Notes: generated by a model from the letters alone, not told the origin. A stretch of 64,000 nt of DNA from Acidaminobacter sp. (GCF_030247605.1 NZ_JAOTSB010000003.1:124001-188000), one strand, 5' to 3'; counted from the first letter of the stretch, positions 44,024-52,974 are shown. A program made the numbers and translations.

Positions 44024-44926
44024 TTAGGAGGCGTTTTCGGTGAGCGTACCGGATGCGCCCGGGCGCTGTACGAGAAGGACGCCAGTGGCCACCAGGAGAA
44101 TGCCGACGACTTTCAAAATTCCAAGGGCTTCACCAAAGACAAAATAACCCAGAAGTGCTGCGACAACCGGTTCCAGAGTGGTGATCAGAGCGGCGCGGCC
44201 GGCTTCCAGGGACTGGACGGCCCGGGTATAGAGGAGAAACGGGACCACCGTGCAGAGAAGCGCGAGGGACAGACCGGGAAGCAGGACTGCCGGTTGAACA
44301 GAAATCTCTGCGAAGAATACCGGCGGAACTATAAACAGGATGCCTATGGAAGCAACTATAAAGGTGTAAGTGGTAACCGTCGCTGAAGAATACTTGGCGA
44401 GGGCTAGCTTGCTGAAAATACTGTAGAGGGCAAAGGTCAGGCCGGAACAGAGTCCTGTGAGGATGCCGGTGAAGGGGACTTTGTCCAGTGGCTGGCCTAT
44501 CAGGCCGGTGACCAATGCACAGCCGGACAGGGTCAGGAGCAGCGCAGTCCATTTCGAGGTTGTCAGAGGTTCCTTGAAAAACAGCCTGGAGAGCAGGACG
44601 ACAAAAATGGGGCAGGTATAGAGCAGGGTCACGCTGACGGAAATATTGGTGAGCTGCATGGTGGTGAAGAAGAAATAGTTGAAGACCAGAAAACTCAGGA
44701 GGCCGGTGCCGGCGAAGTACTTCAGATCCTTGAATCTGACGCGCAGGACAGACCGGTCTTTAATGAGCCAGTAAAGGGTCAGGAACACGCCTGAAAAGAC
44801 TGCGCGCAGGGAGACAATTTCCAGGGCGGTGACGCCGGCTCGGTTGAGGAAGGTGCCAAACAGGCCAATCAGACCCCAAAGAAAGGCAGCGGCGGCGACG
44901 AAGATAACGGGTTTCTTTAAGGTCAT
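44024..44926 (-). CDS. EamA/DMT-superfamily transporter
   Basis: A 300-residue protein with ten hydrophobic segments in two EamA repeats (first near 10-140, second near 150-285), with the family ending FGEALGILKVVGILLVATGVLL. The group exports amino acids and other metabolites; the substrate is unknown. It is convergent with the sirtuin gene and shares its terminator. The start ATG at 44926 follows AGGAGG within 5 bases. Confidence 0.88.
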   Translation of the reverse strand: MTLKKPVIFVAAAAFLWGLIGLFGTFLNRAGVTALEIVSLRAVFSGVFLTLYWLIKDRSVLRVRFKDLKYFAGTGLLSFLVFNYFFFTTMQLTNISVSVTLLYTCPIFVVLLSRLFFKEPLTTSKWTALLLTLSGCALVTGLIGQPLDKVPFTGILTGLCSGLTFALYSIFSKLALAKYSSATVTTYTFIVASIGILFIVPPVFFAEISVQPAVLLPGLSLALLCTVVPFLLYTRAVQSLEAGRAALITTLEPVVAALLGYFVFGEALGILKVVGILLVATGVLLVQRPGASGTLTENAS

Positions 44927-45081
44927 GGAGGAACCTCCTGAGGGTTTGAGTAAATTTCACGGTGTCACTGGTATAAGTATGTCAAAAGCAGACGAATTTG
45001 GCAAGGGGCGGGACGGGCGCGTCTCCCTGGTGTGATGGATGCGACGGGGGAGAAGGGTGGTGGACACTGGCGGGATTGGGT

Positions 45082-45146
45082 CACCATCGGCAAAAAAAAC
45101 AAAACCGTGGAAGTGTGGCGATTTTGACGCCAGCTTCCACGGTTTT
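45082..45146. terminator. Bidirectional terminator with the dispersed word after trxB
   Basis: CACCATCGGCA (one mismatch) at 45082-45092 is followed by AAAAAAACAAAA and a 13-bp stem (AAAACCGTGGAAG at 45101-45113 with its complement at 45134-45146). For the minus-strand operon this reads hairpin, T tract, TGCCGATGGTG. The rest of the gap from 44927 holds nothing else that I can support. Confidence 0.85.
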
Positions 45147-45182
45147 CTGAACTCTAAACAAGCGGGGACTTGTCTTGTATTT

Positions 45183-46409
45183 CTAGTATAACGCTCTGAT
45201 AGCGTCGTAATTCAAGTTTTCGTTCAATACGCTGGCGATCTTGCCATCCTGGGTGCAGACGACGCTTGGGAAAGTCTCAATGCCAAGGCGCTTTGCAATG
45301 CCCTGGGACTTGTAGCAGTCGACTTTGACCAGCTGGATCGCGCCGCCAAGCTCTTGCTCGACGCGCTCAACGACCGGAAGAAGCGCTCTGGATTCCTGGT
45401 CAACGGCATTGTAAACGTAGATCAGGCTTGGCTTTTCCTTTTGCATGATGTAGTTTTCAAACGTCTCGGACTCCGCTATATATTTCTCTGCTGCGACGGC
45501 CGCGACTGCGCCATCACCCACAGAAGTCGCGACTTGACGGAGCCATTTGTCTCTGACGTCGCCGCAGGCGAAGACACCTTCAATGTTGGTCTCCATCATT
45601 TCATTTGTTGGGATGTAACCACGCGGGGTCAAATTGATCTGACCTTTGAAAATTTCCGTGTTTGGAATATAGCCAATAAACTCGAAGCAGTTGTCGCATT
45701 CTACCGGAATGAGCTCATTCGTCTTGACGTTTTTGAGGACGACGCGCTCCAGGTGGTCTTCGCCTTCAAAACCTTCGACAACTGAATTCCAGACGAAATC
45801 CATCTTAGGGTTTTTGAGCGCTGCTTCTTTAGCGATCTCGTTACAGTCCATGATGCCCTTGTCGTGCATGACGGAGACCGTCACTTTTCGGGCAAACTTA
45901 GTCAGGAACATGCCTTCTTCAATAGCTGCGTCGCCGGAACCTATGACGACCACGTGCTTGTTTTCGTTGGCAGCCGCGTCGCAAGTGGCGCAGAAGGAGA
46001 TGCCTTTGTCATAAAGATATTTTTCTTCATCTCTTCCGCCGGTCGTACGTGGACGGCCGCCGGTTGAGATGATGACAGATTTCGCGATAAATTTGTTTCT
46101 GAAAGTCTCGACGACTTTTTCTTCGCCTTCGAGATCGACACTCTGAACGAGAACACCTTTGAACTTGACGCCAAGATTCTGCGCCTGTTTTTTCATGAGG
46201 TTGGTGATCTCTTCGCCTTTTGGCTTATCAGGGAAACCTGGGTAGTTCTCAATTTCGTTGGTATAAGTTGCAAGACCACCGACGAGACTCTTCTCGATCA
46301 ACAGTGTATTCAAACGTGCGCGGCCCGCGTAAATGGCGGCTGTCAGACCCGCAGGACCTGCACCTATAATGACGACGTCATAATGCTCTACTGCTTTTTC
46401 TCTAGCCAA
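45183..46409 (-). CDS. trxB: Thioredoxin reductase fused to a thioredoxin-like domain lacking CxxC
   Basis: The 408-residue protein begins with a complete thioredoxin-reductase core: FAD motif GAGPAGLTAA, redox-active C140 and C143 in SFCATCDAA, NADPH motif GSGDAAIEE and a late FAD motif GVFACGDVRD. From about residue 318 a thioredoxin-fold domain follows (SLIYVYNAVDQESRALLPVVERV, VKVDCYKSQGIAKRLGIETFPSVV) with the cis-proline but no CxxC where WCGPC is expected. NTRC-type fusions normally keep that motif. It starts at TTG 46409 and is the last gene of a four-gene minus-strand operon with YeeE, TusA and YeeE, so it may reduce a sulfur carrier. Confidence 0.9.
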   Translation of the reverse strand: MAREKAVEHYDVVIIGAGPAGLTAAIYAGRARLNTLLIEKSLVGGLATYTNEIENYPGFPDKPKGEEITNLMKKQAQNLGVKFKGVLVQSVDLEGEEKVVETFRNKFIAKSVIISTGGRPRTTGGRDEEKYLYDKGISFCATCDAAANENKHVVVIGSGDAAIEEGMFLTKFARKVTVSVMHDKGIMDCNEIAKEAALKNPKMDFVWNSVVEGFEGEDHLERVVLKNVKTNELIPVECDNCFEFIGYIPNTEIFKGQINLTPRGYIPTNEMMETNIEGVFACGDVRDKWLRQVATSVGDGAVAAVAAEKYIAESETFENYIMQKEKPSLIYVYNAVDQESRALLPVVERVEQELGGAIQLVKVDCYKSQGIAKRLGIETFPSVVCTQDGKIASVLNENLNYDAIRALY

Positions 46410-46421
46410 CGTGTTTCACCC

Positions 46422-46979
46422 CTACATAAAGTATTTGACGAGAAGCTTGCTGCCGGCGACTGCGCCAACGAACATAAAGACTGCGAAGACCCAGCCGGAC
46501 AGGGACAACGAGGCGATCCCGCCGTAAAGTGCGCCTATGTTGCAGCCAAAAGAAAGTCTTGCGCCGTAGCCCATAAGGAGTCCGCCGATGGTCGCTGCAA
46601 CAATCTGCTTTTTATTCTTGATCTTCTTGATTTTAAATTGTGACGCGAACAACGTAGCAAGCAATGCACCCACGATGATACCCATATTTCTGTAAGAGCC
46701 CGGATCATTCAGAATACCGCTGTTAAGCGTATTCTGCGCGCCTTGGCTGCTGAAATAGTACCACTTGTCGACACTTCCGCCGAAGGCTTCGTAGATCCAT
46801 GCGCCCCAGTTAGCAAAGACGCCTGAGACACCCCATGGCTCGCCGGTGGATGCCAGCGTCGCAATCTGAAGGATGGACAGCAGGACTGCGCCGGTAACAT
46901 AGGAATAGGCATTTTTGAACCACATTTGATAAAATTCAGTTTGGGTAATTTTATCGAAAAACTTTTTGGAACCTTCCAA
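46422..46979 (-). CDS. YeeE/YedE-type sulfur transporter, short half
   Basis: A 185-residue membrane protein with four or five hydrophobic segments and the family motif GARLSFGCNIGALYGGIASLSLSGW, which contains the conserved cysteine of the YeeE/YedE (sulf_transp) pore. It matches the C-terminal half of the longer single-chain thiosulfate transporters (TsuA); the other half is encoded at 47408. It starts at TTG 46979, 6 bases after AGGAGGTG. The pair, with TusA between them, probably imports thiosulfate or another sulfur anion. Confidence 0.85.
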   Translation of the reverse strand: MEGSKKFFDKITQTEFYQMWFKNAYSYVTGAVLLSILQIATLASTGEPWGVSGVFANWGAWIYEAFGGSVDKWYYFSSQGAQNTLNSGILNDPGSYRNMGIIVGALLATLFASQFKIKKIKNKKQIVAATIGGLLMGYGARLSFGCNIGALYGGIASLSLSGWVFAVFMFVGAVAGSKLLVKYFM

Positions 46980-47045
46980 AGACTACACCTCCTGGAGGAA
47001 TGACGGGCAGCGCTTTTTTGGCTGCCTGCCAACATTCAACTATCT

Positions 47046-47273
47046 TTATCTCGATTTTTCGATGATGACTTCCCACTCGCCGTCATCCACTTCTTCGAGC
47101 TCGCAGTTGTAGCCTTCTTTGTTGGCCCATTCCGGAACGTTTTTCATAGCGCATGAGTGGTCGATCTGGACGATCATGACATCGCCAATTTCAAGTTCCG
47201 CGATTTTGTTCTGGCATTTGATGAGAGGTACCGGACACGCTTCGCCCATGCAGTCGAGAATAACTTCTTTCAT
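47046..47273 (-). CDS. TusA-family sulfur carrier
   Basis: A 75-residue protein with the TusA signature DCMGEACPVPLIKCQ, in which the cysteine of CPxP carries a persulfide. Two other cysteines (C23-type in KCQ and in HSCAMK) are present. In thiosulfate uptake systems the small TusA-like partner (TsuB) works with the YeeE membrane protein. Here it lies between the two YeeE halves and has its own AGGAGG site. A second tusA-like gene is at 49448. Confidence 0.92.
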   Translation of the reverse strand: MKEVILDCMGEACPVPLIKCQNKIAELEIGDVMIVQIDHSCAMKNVPEWANKEGYNCELEEVDDGEWEVIIEKSR

Positions 47274-47407
47274 ATGTATAACCTCCTGAAATTTTATTTT
47301 AGTTTTTTTGTGATTTCGTTTTTAGTAAAGATTTTAAAATGACTTTGTGATTTAACGGTGTGAATGATTGCGCTTTTGTTTATGAGGTTCGAAATGAGAG
47401 CGCCGCG

Positions 47408-48103
47408 TTAGTGCGCTGCGCCGCCACCGCCGCGCCGTTTTTCATAAACCGCCGCGATGATGTAAATGATGGCAATCAGGGTCAGCTGTGCTGCCACTGC
47501 GCCGAACCAGCCTAAGTAATCCGGAAGGAATACTTTTGGTCCATTGCTGATGAAGTTGAGCTTCCACCAGCCAAAATGATTGGCGCCGAGCAAGGAGCCA
47601 ACGATAAAGAAGACAAGTGAAATCATGTTCATATGGAACATTTCGCCGACGCGCATCAGAGTACCTGACGCACAGCCGCCTGCGATAACCATGCCCGTAC
47701 CGAACATGATCGCGCCAACAGCGGTCGCGCCGCTGATAGGGACAACGTAGCTCATTCCCGGAATGGCAAGGCCTTTGACGGCATAACCATATTTAATGGC
47801 AGTGAAGCCTATGGTCGTGAGTGCAAATGCAATCAGTACAGCGCGCGTTATTGAAGTGCCGCCTGTCAGATATGGATCCCGCATGGAGGCGGTGAAACAA
47901 AATCTTGCTTTCTGAAGAACAAATCCGAAAGCGATGCCGGTGATCCAGAAGATCGCGGCGTTGGCAGAGCGAGTTGAAGCGAAGATTCCGACCGCTATTA
48001 TCAGTACCACGACTGCGAGTGCAATGGGCAGCTGATTCTTCTTGGGCTTGCGTGTGGTGCCTGCCCTGGATGAACTGCGGCGGATGCTGGTCCCTTCAGA
48101 CAT
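47408..48103 (-). CDS. YeeE/YedE-type sulfur transporter, long half
   Basis: A 231-residue membrane protein. A basic, Ser/Arg-rich N-terminal tail of about 25 residues precedes six hydrophobic segments. Family motifs are QKARFCFTASMRDPYLTGGTSITRAVL and VIAGGCASGTLMRVGEMF, the second with the pore cysteine. It is the first gene of the operon and complements the short YeeE half. The start is ATG 48103, 7 bases after AGGAGG; the frame is open to 48187 without a site. Homology of the family to thiosulfate and sulfur-compound importers is established; the ion here is inferred. Confidence 0.85.
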   Translation of the reverse strand: MSEGTSIRRSSSRAGTTRKPKKNQLPIALAVVVLIIAVGIFASTRSANAAIFWITGIAFGFVLQKARFCFTASMRDPYLTGGTSITRAVLIAFALTTIGFTAIKYGYAVKGLAIPGMSYVVPISGATAVGAIMFGTGMVIAGGCASGTLMRVGEMFHMNMISLVFFIVGSLLGANHFGWWKLNFISNGPKVFLPDYLGWFGAVAAQLTLIAIIYIIAAVYEKRRGGGGAAH

Positions 48104-48215
48104 GAGCATTCCTCCTGTGTTGTTTGTGACGTGTTTAACAATCTCCCTTGACAAAATTGTATCACAGTGTGCGTGGGTTCCGTGCATATAGAAAAATGAT
48201 GCTACATTGAAAAAA

Positions 48216-48231
48216 CTTATAGCGTTATTAG
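48216..48231. promoter_or_regulatory. Candidate LysR site in the yeeE/lysR divergent region
   Basis: CTTATA and TATTAG flank GCGT, giving an imperfect palindrome with a T-N11-A core (TATAGCGTTATTA). It is between the divergent YeeE and LysR genes. The 271-base gap also contains an exact dispersed word at 48293; no convincing promoter pair was found. Confidence 0.45.
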
Positions 48232-48292
48232 CAACACTGATGTTAATATGAGGATGAAGATCGTGTATTGTTTGTCAAAGTTTTGTGGGCAT

Positions 48293-48303
48293 GACCATCG
48301 GCA
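48293..48303 (+). repeat. Dispersed word GACCATCGGCA, exact copy (intergenic)
   Basis: Exact copy 72 bases before the TTG start of the LysR gene. Confidence 0.75.
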
Positions 48304-48374
48304 GCTGTCACTGGCACTGCCAGACGGGTCTGATGTCAAATAAAATACAAGCTGTCATAAGGAGACGATGGGCT

Positions 48375-49271
48375 TTGCATATTGAAATGCTTCAGCATTT
48401 TCAGCAAGTGGTGGACGCTAAAAGTATCTCGAAGGTGGCGAATGAGACGCATATTTCTCAATCCGCCCTCAGTCAGATGATTCAGAAGATGGAGGATTCT
48501 CTGGGCTACAAGCTGCTGGAACGCAGCAACCGGGGGGTAGAGCCAACAGAAATGGGCAGGATTGTTTTGAAATACTCGAATAACATCATCAAGTCCTTTG
48601 AGAAGATGCAGAGGGAAATGCGGGATTTGGAGAAGCGCACGCACACGATCCGCATCAACGCGGACAAGTCGCTGGTGAATTATTCGCTGCCCTGCGCGCT
48701 GTATAAGATTAAGCGGCGGTTTCCCAACAATAAGTATGAGCTGTATTCGAGCACGACGGATGACATTGTGAAGGAAGTTCGCAATGATTTGTGTGATATG
48801 GGCGTGACGAATGAGCGGCCGGTGGCGGAGGATCTTGAAATCAGGAAGATCGGTCGCGAAAAGGTGGTGCTGGTGGCGTCGAAGAGCTTCGGGATTCCGG
48901 ACGCGATCGAGATTGAGCAGCTGCTGCAGTACGACCTGATTGCCCTGGCAGATTCGCGCTATATCATTGGGCCGCTCAAGGCAGAGCTCAAGAAGAGCGG
49001 ATTTACTGAAAACGACCTCAGCATTTTGTTTGAGGTTGACGCCGTGAGCGCGGTGAAATCGTCTATTCACAATCATTACGGCATAGCGTTTCTGCCGTAC
49101 AGCGCGGTCAAGAAGGAGCTCTATACCGGGGATTACAAGATGGTCGCAATCAAGAACGTCGAGCTCTATCACGATATCTATATCATCAACAAGCAGCAGG
49201 CGTTTATGTCCAGCGCCAGCTGCGAGACCGTGGACTGCTTTATGGAGATGGGCGAAGACTCGTTTTGTTAG
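48375..49271 (+). CDS. LysR-family regulator next to the sulfur operon
   Basis: A regulator of about 298 residues with a standard N-terminal helix-turn-helix (MLQHFQQVVDAKSISKVANETHISQSALSQMIQKMEDSLGYKLLERSNRG) and an effector domain with family-like YALPYSAVKKEL region. The start is set at TTG 48375 (LHIEMLQHF), the usual distance before the helix-turn-helix, with AAGGAG 11 bases upstream; the frame is open to 48285. It is divergent from the YeeE-TusA-YeeE-TrxR operon and is likely its regulator, in the way CysB-like proteins sense sulfur supply. Confidence 0.87.
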   Translation: MHIEMLQHFQQVVDAKSISKVANETHISQSALSQMIQKMEDSLGYKLLERSNRGVEPTEMGRIVLKYSNNIIKSFEKMQREMRDLEKRTHTIRINADKSLVNYSLPCALYKIKRRFPNNKYELYSSTTDDIVKEVRNDLCDMGVTNERPVAEDLEIRKIGREKVVLVASKSFGIPDAIEIEQLLQYDLIALADSRYIIGPLKAELKKSGFTENDLSILFEVDAVSAVKSSIHNHYGIAFLPYSAVKKELYTGDYKMVAIKNVELYHDIYIINKQQAFMSSASCETVDCFMEMGEDSFC

Positions 49272-49306
49272 GTTTTTGGGGACGGGAATGTTACAGAAAT
49301 GTTACG

Positions 49307-49370
49307 GTGCCTGACACCGAGTTGAACTTGGTGTCAGACACCAAGTTGAAAGTTGTCCGCGTCACCAAAG
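49307..49370. repeat. 24-bp-period repeat, two units plus a partial
   Basis: Unit heads are GTGCCTGACACC (49307), GTGTCAGACACC (49331) and GTCCGCGTCACC (49355), 24 bases apart. The last head joins the two repeat families seen elsewhere. TGTTACAGAAATGTTAC precedes the first unit. Confidence 0.9.
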
Positions 49371-49390
49371 CACTTTTTTAACAAAGAAAA

Positions 49391-49414
49391 AGCACCCTCT
49401 TCGGTGAGGGTGCT
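49391..49414 (-). terminator. Terminator of the second tusA gene
   Basis: A 9-bp stem (AGCACCCTC and its complement) with a T-rich tail on the minus strand (complement of ACAAAGAAAA at 49381-49390). Confidence 0.85.
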
Positions 49415-49447
49415 GGCTTACCTTATTTCAGAGGTAATGTGTCGCAT

Positions 49448-49684
49448 TTATCCTATGATCCGTTTAGTCACAGTAATTTCCCAAACGCCGTTCATGACCT
49501 CGTCTGAGTCGACGCTAATATGCTCACTTCCAAACCTGTCTATGACGGATTCAGGAACACAGGAGTGGTCTGTGACCAGGATGACAGAGTCGCCGGGGAC
49601 CATGGTTTTAAGCGCGCGCTCGAGCTTGATCAGCGGCACCGGGCATATATCTCCAAAACAGTCTATTTTACCGTCAATGGGCAT
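49448..49684 (-). CDS. Second TusA-family sulfur carrier
   Basis: A 78-residue TusA-like protein with DCFGDICPVPLIKLERAL (persulfide cysteine in CPxP). The second half has a conserved HSCVPESV. It is about 30-40 percent similar by eye to the TusA at 47046 and is transcribed alone with its own terminator. The start ATG at 49684 follows GAGGTG. It may serve another acceptor, such as a rhodanese or the MnmA pathway, but no partner is adjacent. Confidence 0.9.
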   Translation of the reverse strand: MPIDGKIDCFGDICPVPLIKLERALKTMVPGDSVILVTDHSCVPESVIDRFGSEHISVDSDEVMNGVWEITVTKRIIG

Positions 49685-49796
49685 AATCGAATCACCTCAA
49701 ATCCCATTATATCAAATGAAACTGCGCTTGTCGTGCTTTGAAGCAAAATGTAATCGGTGCTCTGCCGGGACCCTCGACACAGAAAGGAACAGGCTT

Positions 49797-50972
49797 ATGA
49801 ACGTGCCATTTAATCGAATAAAAGCAACCTGGCCGATGGTCGAGGCACTCACAAAAAGCCTTGGCAGCAGCGTTGGCTTTGAACCGGCGCTCAGCCACTG
49901 GTCAGGGGATGGGCCTTACACCCAACTGGTTTTAGAGAAGCTCAGCGGCCTGATTCCAGACTCGATGCTCCTGATGACCACCAGCGCCAGCCAGGCCCTG
50001 GAAATGGCAGTCGCGCTCAGCGGCATTGGACCAGGAGATGAAGTGATCCTGCCCTCCTATACTTACGCGTCCTGTGCCAACGCAATTTTAAGTGTGGGCG
50101 CCACGCCCGTCTTTGCGGCGGTAACCCCGGAAACCCTCTGCCTGGATCCCAATAGCGTTGAACGTCTCCTCTCGCCCAAAGTCAAAGCGGTCATGCCGGT
50201 TCATTACGGCGGAGTTCCGGTGGATCTGGGGGCGTTGATGGCCCTCTGCCAAGCCCATGAGCTGACCTTGATCGAGGACGCTGCCCAGGCCATTGGCAGC
50301 ACCTGGCACGGCCGAGCCCTCGGGAGTATTGGCGATTTTGGCGCCATCTCCTTTCACGATACCAAAAACCTCACCTCAGGCGAAGGCGGCCTCCTCCTGG
50401 TCAACGCCTCAAAGCAGGCCAAATGGGACCAGGCGCAGATCTACCACCAGAAAGGGACGGACCGTCTTCAGTTTCTAAAGGGTCAGCGCGACCGCTACGA
50501 ATGGGTGGGCCCAGGCGTGAGCGCCAGCCCCTCTGAGTTGCTGATGGCACTGCTGTCCCCGCAGCTGGACGACCTCGAGGCCATCAACGGAAGGCGCAGA
50601 GCCATTGTCAGGCGTTATGAAGCGGTTCTGGGTGCGACATCAGTCCCTGAGATCCTGAGCTTCACGAAAGATGACCCAAGTGGCAACGGTCACCTGTTCT
50701 TCGTTCGCTTCCGCGCATCCACCGTGGCAGGCGCTTTCATGGCCTTCATGCAGTCCCGCGGCATCGACGTCAGAACCCATTATCAGCCGCTGCACGCCTC
50801 ACCCTACGGACGCGCCTTCAGATGCGACCAGGCACTTTTCTCCGGGCGGGACAGCGACCTTGGCAAATGCGTGGTCCGTCTGCCCATGTCCCACCACTTG
50901 GAAGACTCCGAAATCGAATATGTCTGCGAGGTTTTGAAGGATGCGCTTATCCATAGTCATACCGGTTTATAA
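49797..50972 (+). CDS. DegT/DnrJ/EryC1 sugar aminotransferase (WecE-like)
   Basis: A 391-residue PLP enzyme. The internal aldimine lysine is in SFHDTKNLTSGEGG and the cofactor aspartate in LIEDAAQAIGS; PSYTYASCANAIL and the N-terminal PFNRIKATW suggest the TDP-4-keto-6-deoxy-glucose/galactose transaminases of the WecE type. It would aminate the product of RfbB (24795). The start is ATG 49797, 7 bases after AAAGGAA; the frame is open to 49353 but that stretch overlaps tusA. It overlaps the next gene by 32 bases, so they are translationally coupled. A one-mismatch copy of the dispersed word (49831) encodes Trp-Pro-Met-Val. Confidence 0.88.
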   Translation: MNVPFNRIKATWPMVEALTKSLGSSVGFEPALSHWSGDGPYTQLVLEKLSGLIPDSMLLMTTSASQALEMAVALSGIGPGDEVILPSYTYASCANAILSVGATPVFAAVTPETLCLDPNSVERLLSPKVKAVMPVHYGGVPVDLGALMALCQAHELTLIEDAAQAIGSTWHGRALGSIGDFGAISFHDTKNLTSGEGGLLLVNASKQAKWDQAQIYHQKGTDRLQFLKGQRDRYEWVGPGVSASPSELLMALLSPQLDDLEAINGRRRAIVRRYEAVLGATSVPEILSFTKDDPSGNGHLFFVRFRASTVAGAFMAFMQSRGIDVRTHYQPLHASPYGRAFRCDQALFSGRDSDLGKCVVRLPMSHHLEDSEIEYVCEVLKDALIHSHTGL

Positions 50973-52974
50973 TTCAGCGCCCGTCCTGGCGCGGCTGACC
51001 TCTGAGATTTTTTGCGCACTTTCGCCTGCAATCCTTTCAGAGCTTTCTGCCGATGGTTCCTTCACCCTCGAACTCCTCCTGGTGGACGACGGCAGCACCG
51101 ACGGCAGCTTTGAAGTGATCCGCGCGTTGGCCGCCAGAGACGCGCGGATTCGCGGATTTCGCCTGTCAAAAAACTATGGCCAGCAAAATGCCACCCTGTG
51201 CGGCCTGCGCCACGCTACTGGAGACCTGATCGCGACCATGGACGACGACCTTCAGCATCCGGCGGCCTCATTAAAAGACATGATCCGCCAATTGTTGGCC
51301 GAAAATCAAGACATAGTCTACGGCATCTACCCCTACAAGGGAGAGCGGATCCGAACACTGGGCTCCTCCCTCAGGGACTGGCTGTTCAACACCCAGATTG
51401 GAAAGCCTGAAAACGTCGAGATCAGTTCTTTTAGGGTTATGCGTCGCGGGCTTAGGGACCGGATTGTCGAAACACAGTATCGCTTCGCCTACATTTCTGC
51501 CCTGGTGATCAAAGAGACTTTGATGATTGGGAATCATCCCGTTGAACGGCAGCCTCGGGCGGCCGGCCGGTCTGGCTATACCTTTGCGTCGCTGTGCGCG
51601 CTGTATTTCAGGACGTGGCTGTATTATGGGCGCCGCTCTCTCATGCCTGAGGGTTTGAAACGCAGGGCGGCCTACGCCCTGGTGGAGGAGACGCCGGTAA
51701 TAGTCCAATCGGAGGGTTCCGACTTGAGACCTGAAAGTCGACGCTGCAGCAAGAAGCTGATGCTGCTTGGCGCGGGGAAGCTTCAGGTCAACGCAGTGAA
51801 ACGCGCCCAGGAGCTGGGGTATGGGGTGGTGGCGGTGGACTGGGAACCATCGGCACCCGCAAAAAAGATTTCTGACGAAGAAGGCTTAGCCGATGTTTTC
51901 GACACCGACGCCTGCCTGGAACTGGCTCGCAAGTTTTCTGCCGATGGGGTGATGACCACGGGGACGGACCAGCCGGTGCTCACCGCGGCCAAAGTCGCGC
52001 GGGAGATGGGGCTGCCGTCGCTGATCAGCGTGAACACCGCTCTGGGGGCGACCCACAAGGGCGTGATGAAGCGGCGGCTCGACACCTGCGGGATCCCGAC
52101 GGCGCCCTACACCTTATGGCACCCCTCAGATGGTCTGGAGGTCCTTGAAGCCTTGATGCCCGGGGTTGTCAAACCGGTGGATTCCCAGGGCCAGCGCGGC
52201 ATTTTCCGGGTAAACTCTCCGGAAGAGGCAGCGGCGCGTTTTGATAAGGTACTCAGGTATTCCAGGGACGAACGGATCCTCGTCGAAAAATTTATTTCCG
52301 GCGATGAGGTCACCTTTTCCGGCTGGGTCCGGGATGGGAAGCTGTACCCGCTCGCTTTGACGGACCGTGTGACGTTCGCGGAGCAGGAGCGCATTGGCAT
52401 TTGTGTCGCCCATGAGTTCCCCACGAAACACTTCGAGACTCATGCCGATGAGGTGCTGGCGCTTTCCAAGCGCATTGTCGAAGCCTTTGACATTTTTAAT
52501 GGACCGGTGTATATCCAGTATCTGCTAGGTGAAACGACGGTGGTGAACGAGCTGGCGTGCCGGATTGGCGGCGCCTACGAGGACATCTGGATGCCTGAAT
52601 TGACGGGCTGTGACTGGCTGCGCTGGATGATTGAAGGCGCGCTGGGAGAAACCTCGGACTTCAGTGCTCTTGAGGCCTACGACTGGAAAAAGGTCGGGCG
52701 TCGATTGTCCGCACAGCTGTTTTTTTCTGAGCCGGGGACGATCAGGCGACTCAGTGCGCAGCCAACAGCTGCCTGCCTGGATTATGGGTTTCATTATGAA
52801 GAAGGGCAGACTATTGGTGGCATTGCCAATGCAACCCAGCGTGCGGGCTATTTTGTGGTGACCGCTGAGGATGAAGCTGGCCTTGATGCGGCCGTGGCAG
52901 ACATGTTTGGCCGGATGTCCATTGAGATGGCGGGCGTAGAGGGTAACGCGGTGCTGGTGCGGAAGCGGCGATGA
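50941..52974 (+). CDS. Glycosyltransferase family 2 domain fused to an ATP-grasp enzyme
   Basis: A 677-residue fusion. Residues 1-235 are a GT2 domain of the DPM1/GtrB type (LSIVIPVYNSAP, LLVDDGSTDGS, and DDDLQHP at 101-107), which normally moves a sugar to polyprenyl phosphate, but the C-terminal membrane segments of that family are lacking. From about 270 a pre-ATP-grasp Rossmann-like region (LMLLGAGKLQVNAVKRAQELGYGVVAVDW) and an ATP-grasp domain follow (ILVEKFISGDEVTFSGW and VNELACRIGGAYED), as in PurK/PurT or carboxylate-amine ligases. An amide or acyl-amino-sugar-forming step after the upstream aminotransferase is a reasonable guess. I do not know this fusion as a described family. Confidence 0.82.
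   Translation: MRLSIVIPVYNSAPVLARLTSEIFCALSPAILSELSADGSFTLELLLVDDGSTDGSFEVIRALAARDARIRGFRLSKNYGQQNATLCGLRHATGDLIATMDDDLQHPAASLKDMIRQLLAENQDIVYGIYPYKGERIRTLGSSLRDWLFNTQIGKPENVEISSFRVMRRGLRDRIVETQYRFAYISALVIKETLMIGNHPVERQPRAAGRSGYTFASLCALYFRTWLYYGRRSLMPEGLKRRAAYALVEETPVIVQSEGSDLRPESRRCSKKLMLLGAGKLQVNAVKRAQELGYGVVAVDWEPSAPAKKISDEEGLADVFDTDACLELARKFSADGVMTTGTDQPVLTAAKVAREMGLPSLISVNTALGATHKGVMKRRLDTCGIPTAPYTLWHPSDGLEVLEALMPGVVKPVDSQGQRGIFRVNSPEEAAARFDKVLRYSRDERILVEKFISGDEVTFSGWVRDGKLYPLALTDRVTFAEQERIGICVAHEFPTKHFETHADEVLALSKRIVEAFDIFNGPVYIQYLLGETTVVNELACRIGGAYEDIWMPELTGCDWLRWMIEGALGETSDFSALEAYDWKKVGRRLSAQLFFSEPGTIRRLSAQPTAACLDYGFHYEEGQTIGGIANATQRAGYFVVTAEDEAGLDAAVADMFGRMSIEMAGVEGNAVLVRKRR

Noticed and set aside
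49353..49796. N-terminal extension of the sugar aminotransferase
   Set aside because: It would run antisense through the second tusA gene and a terminator. ATG 49797 has a ribosome site and gives the normal family length.
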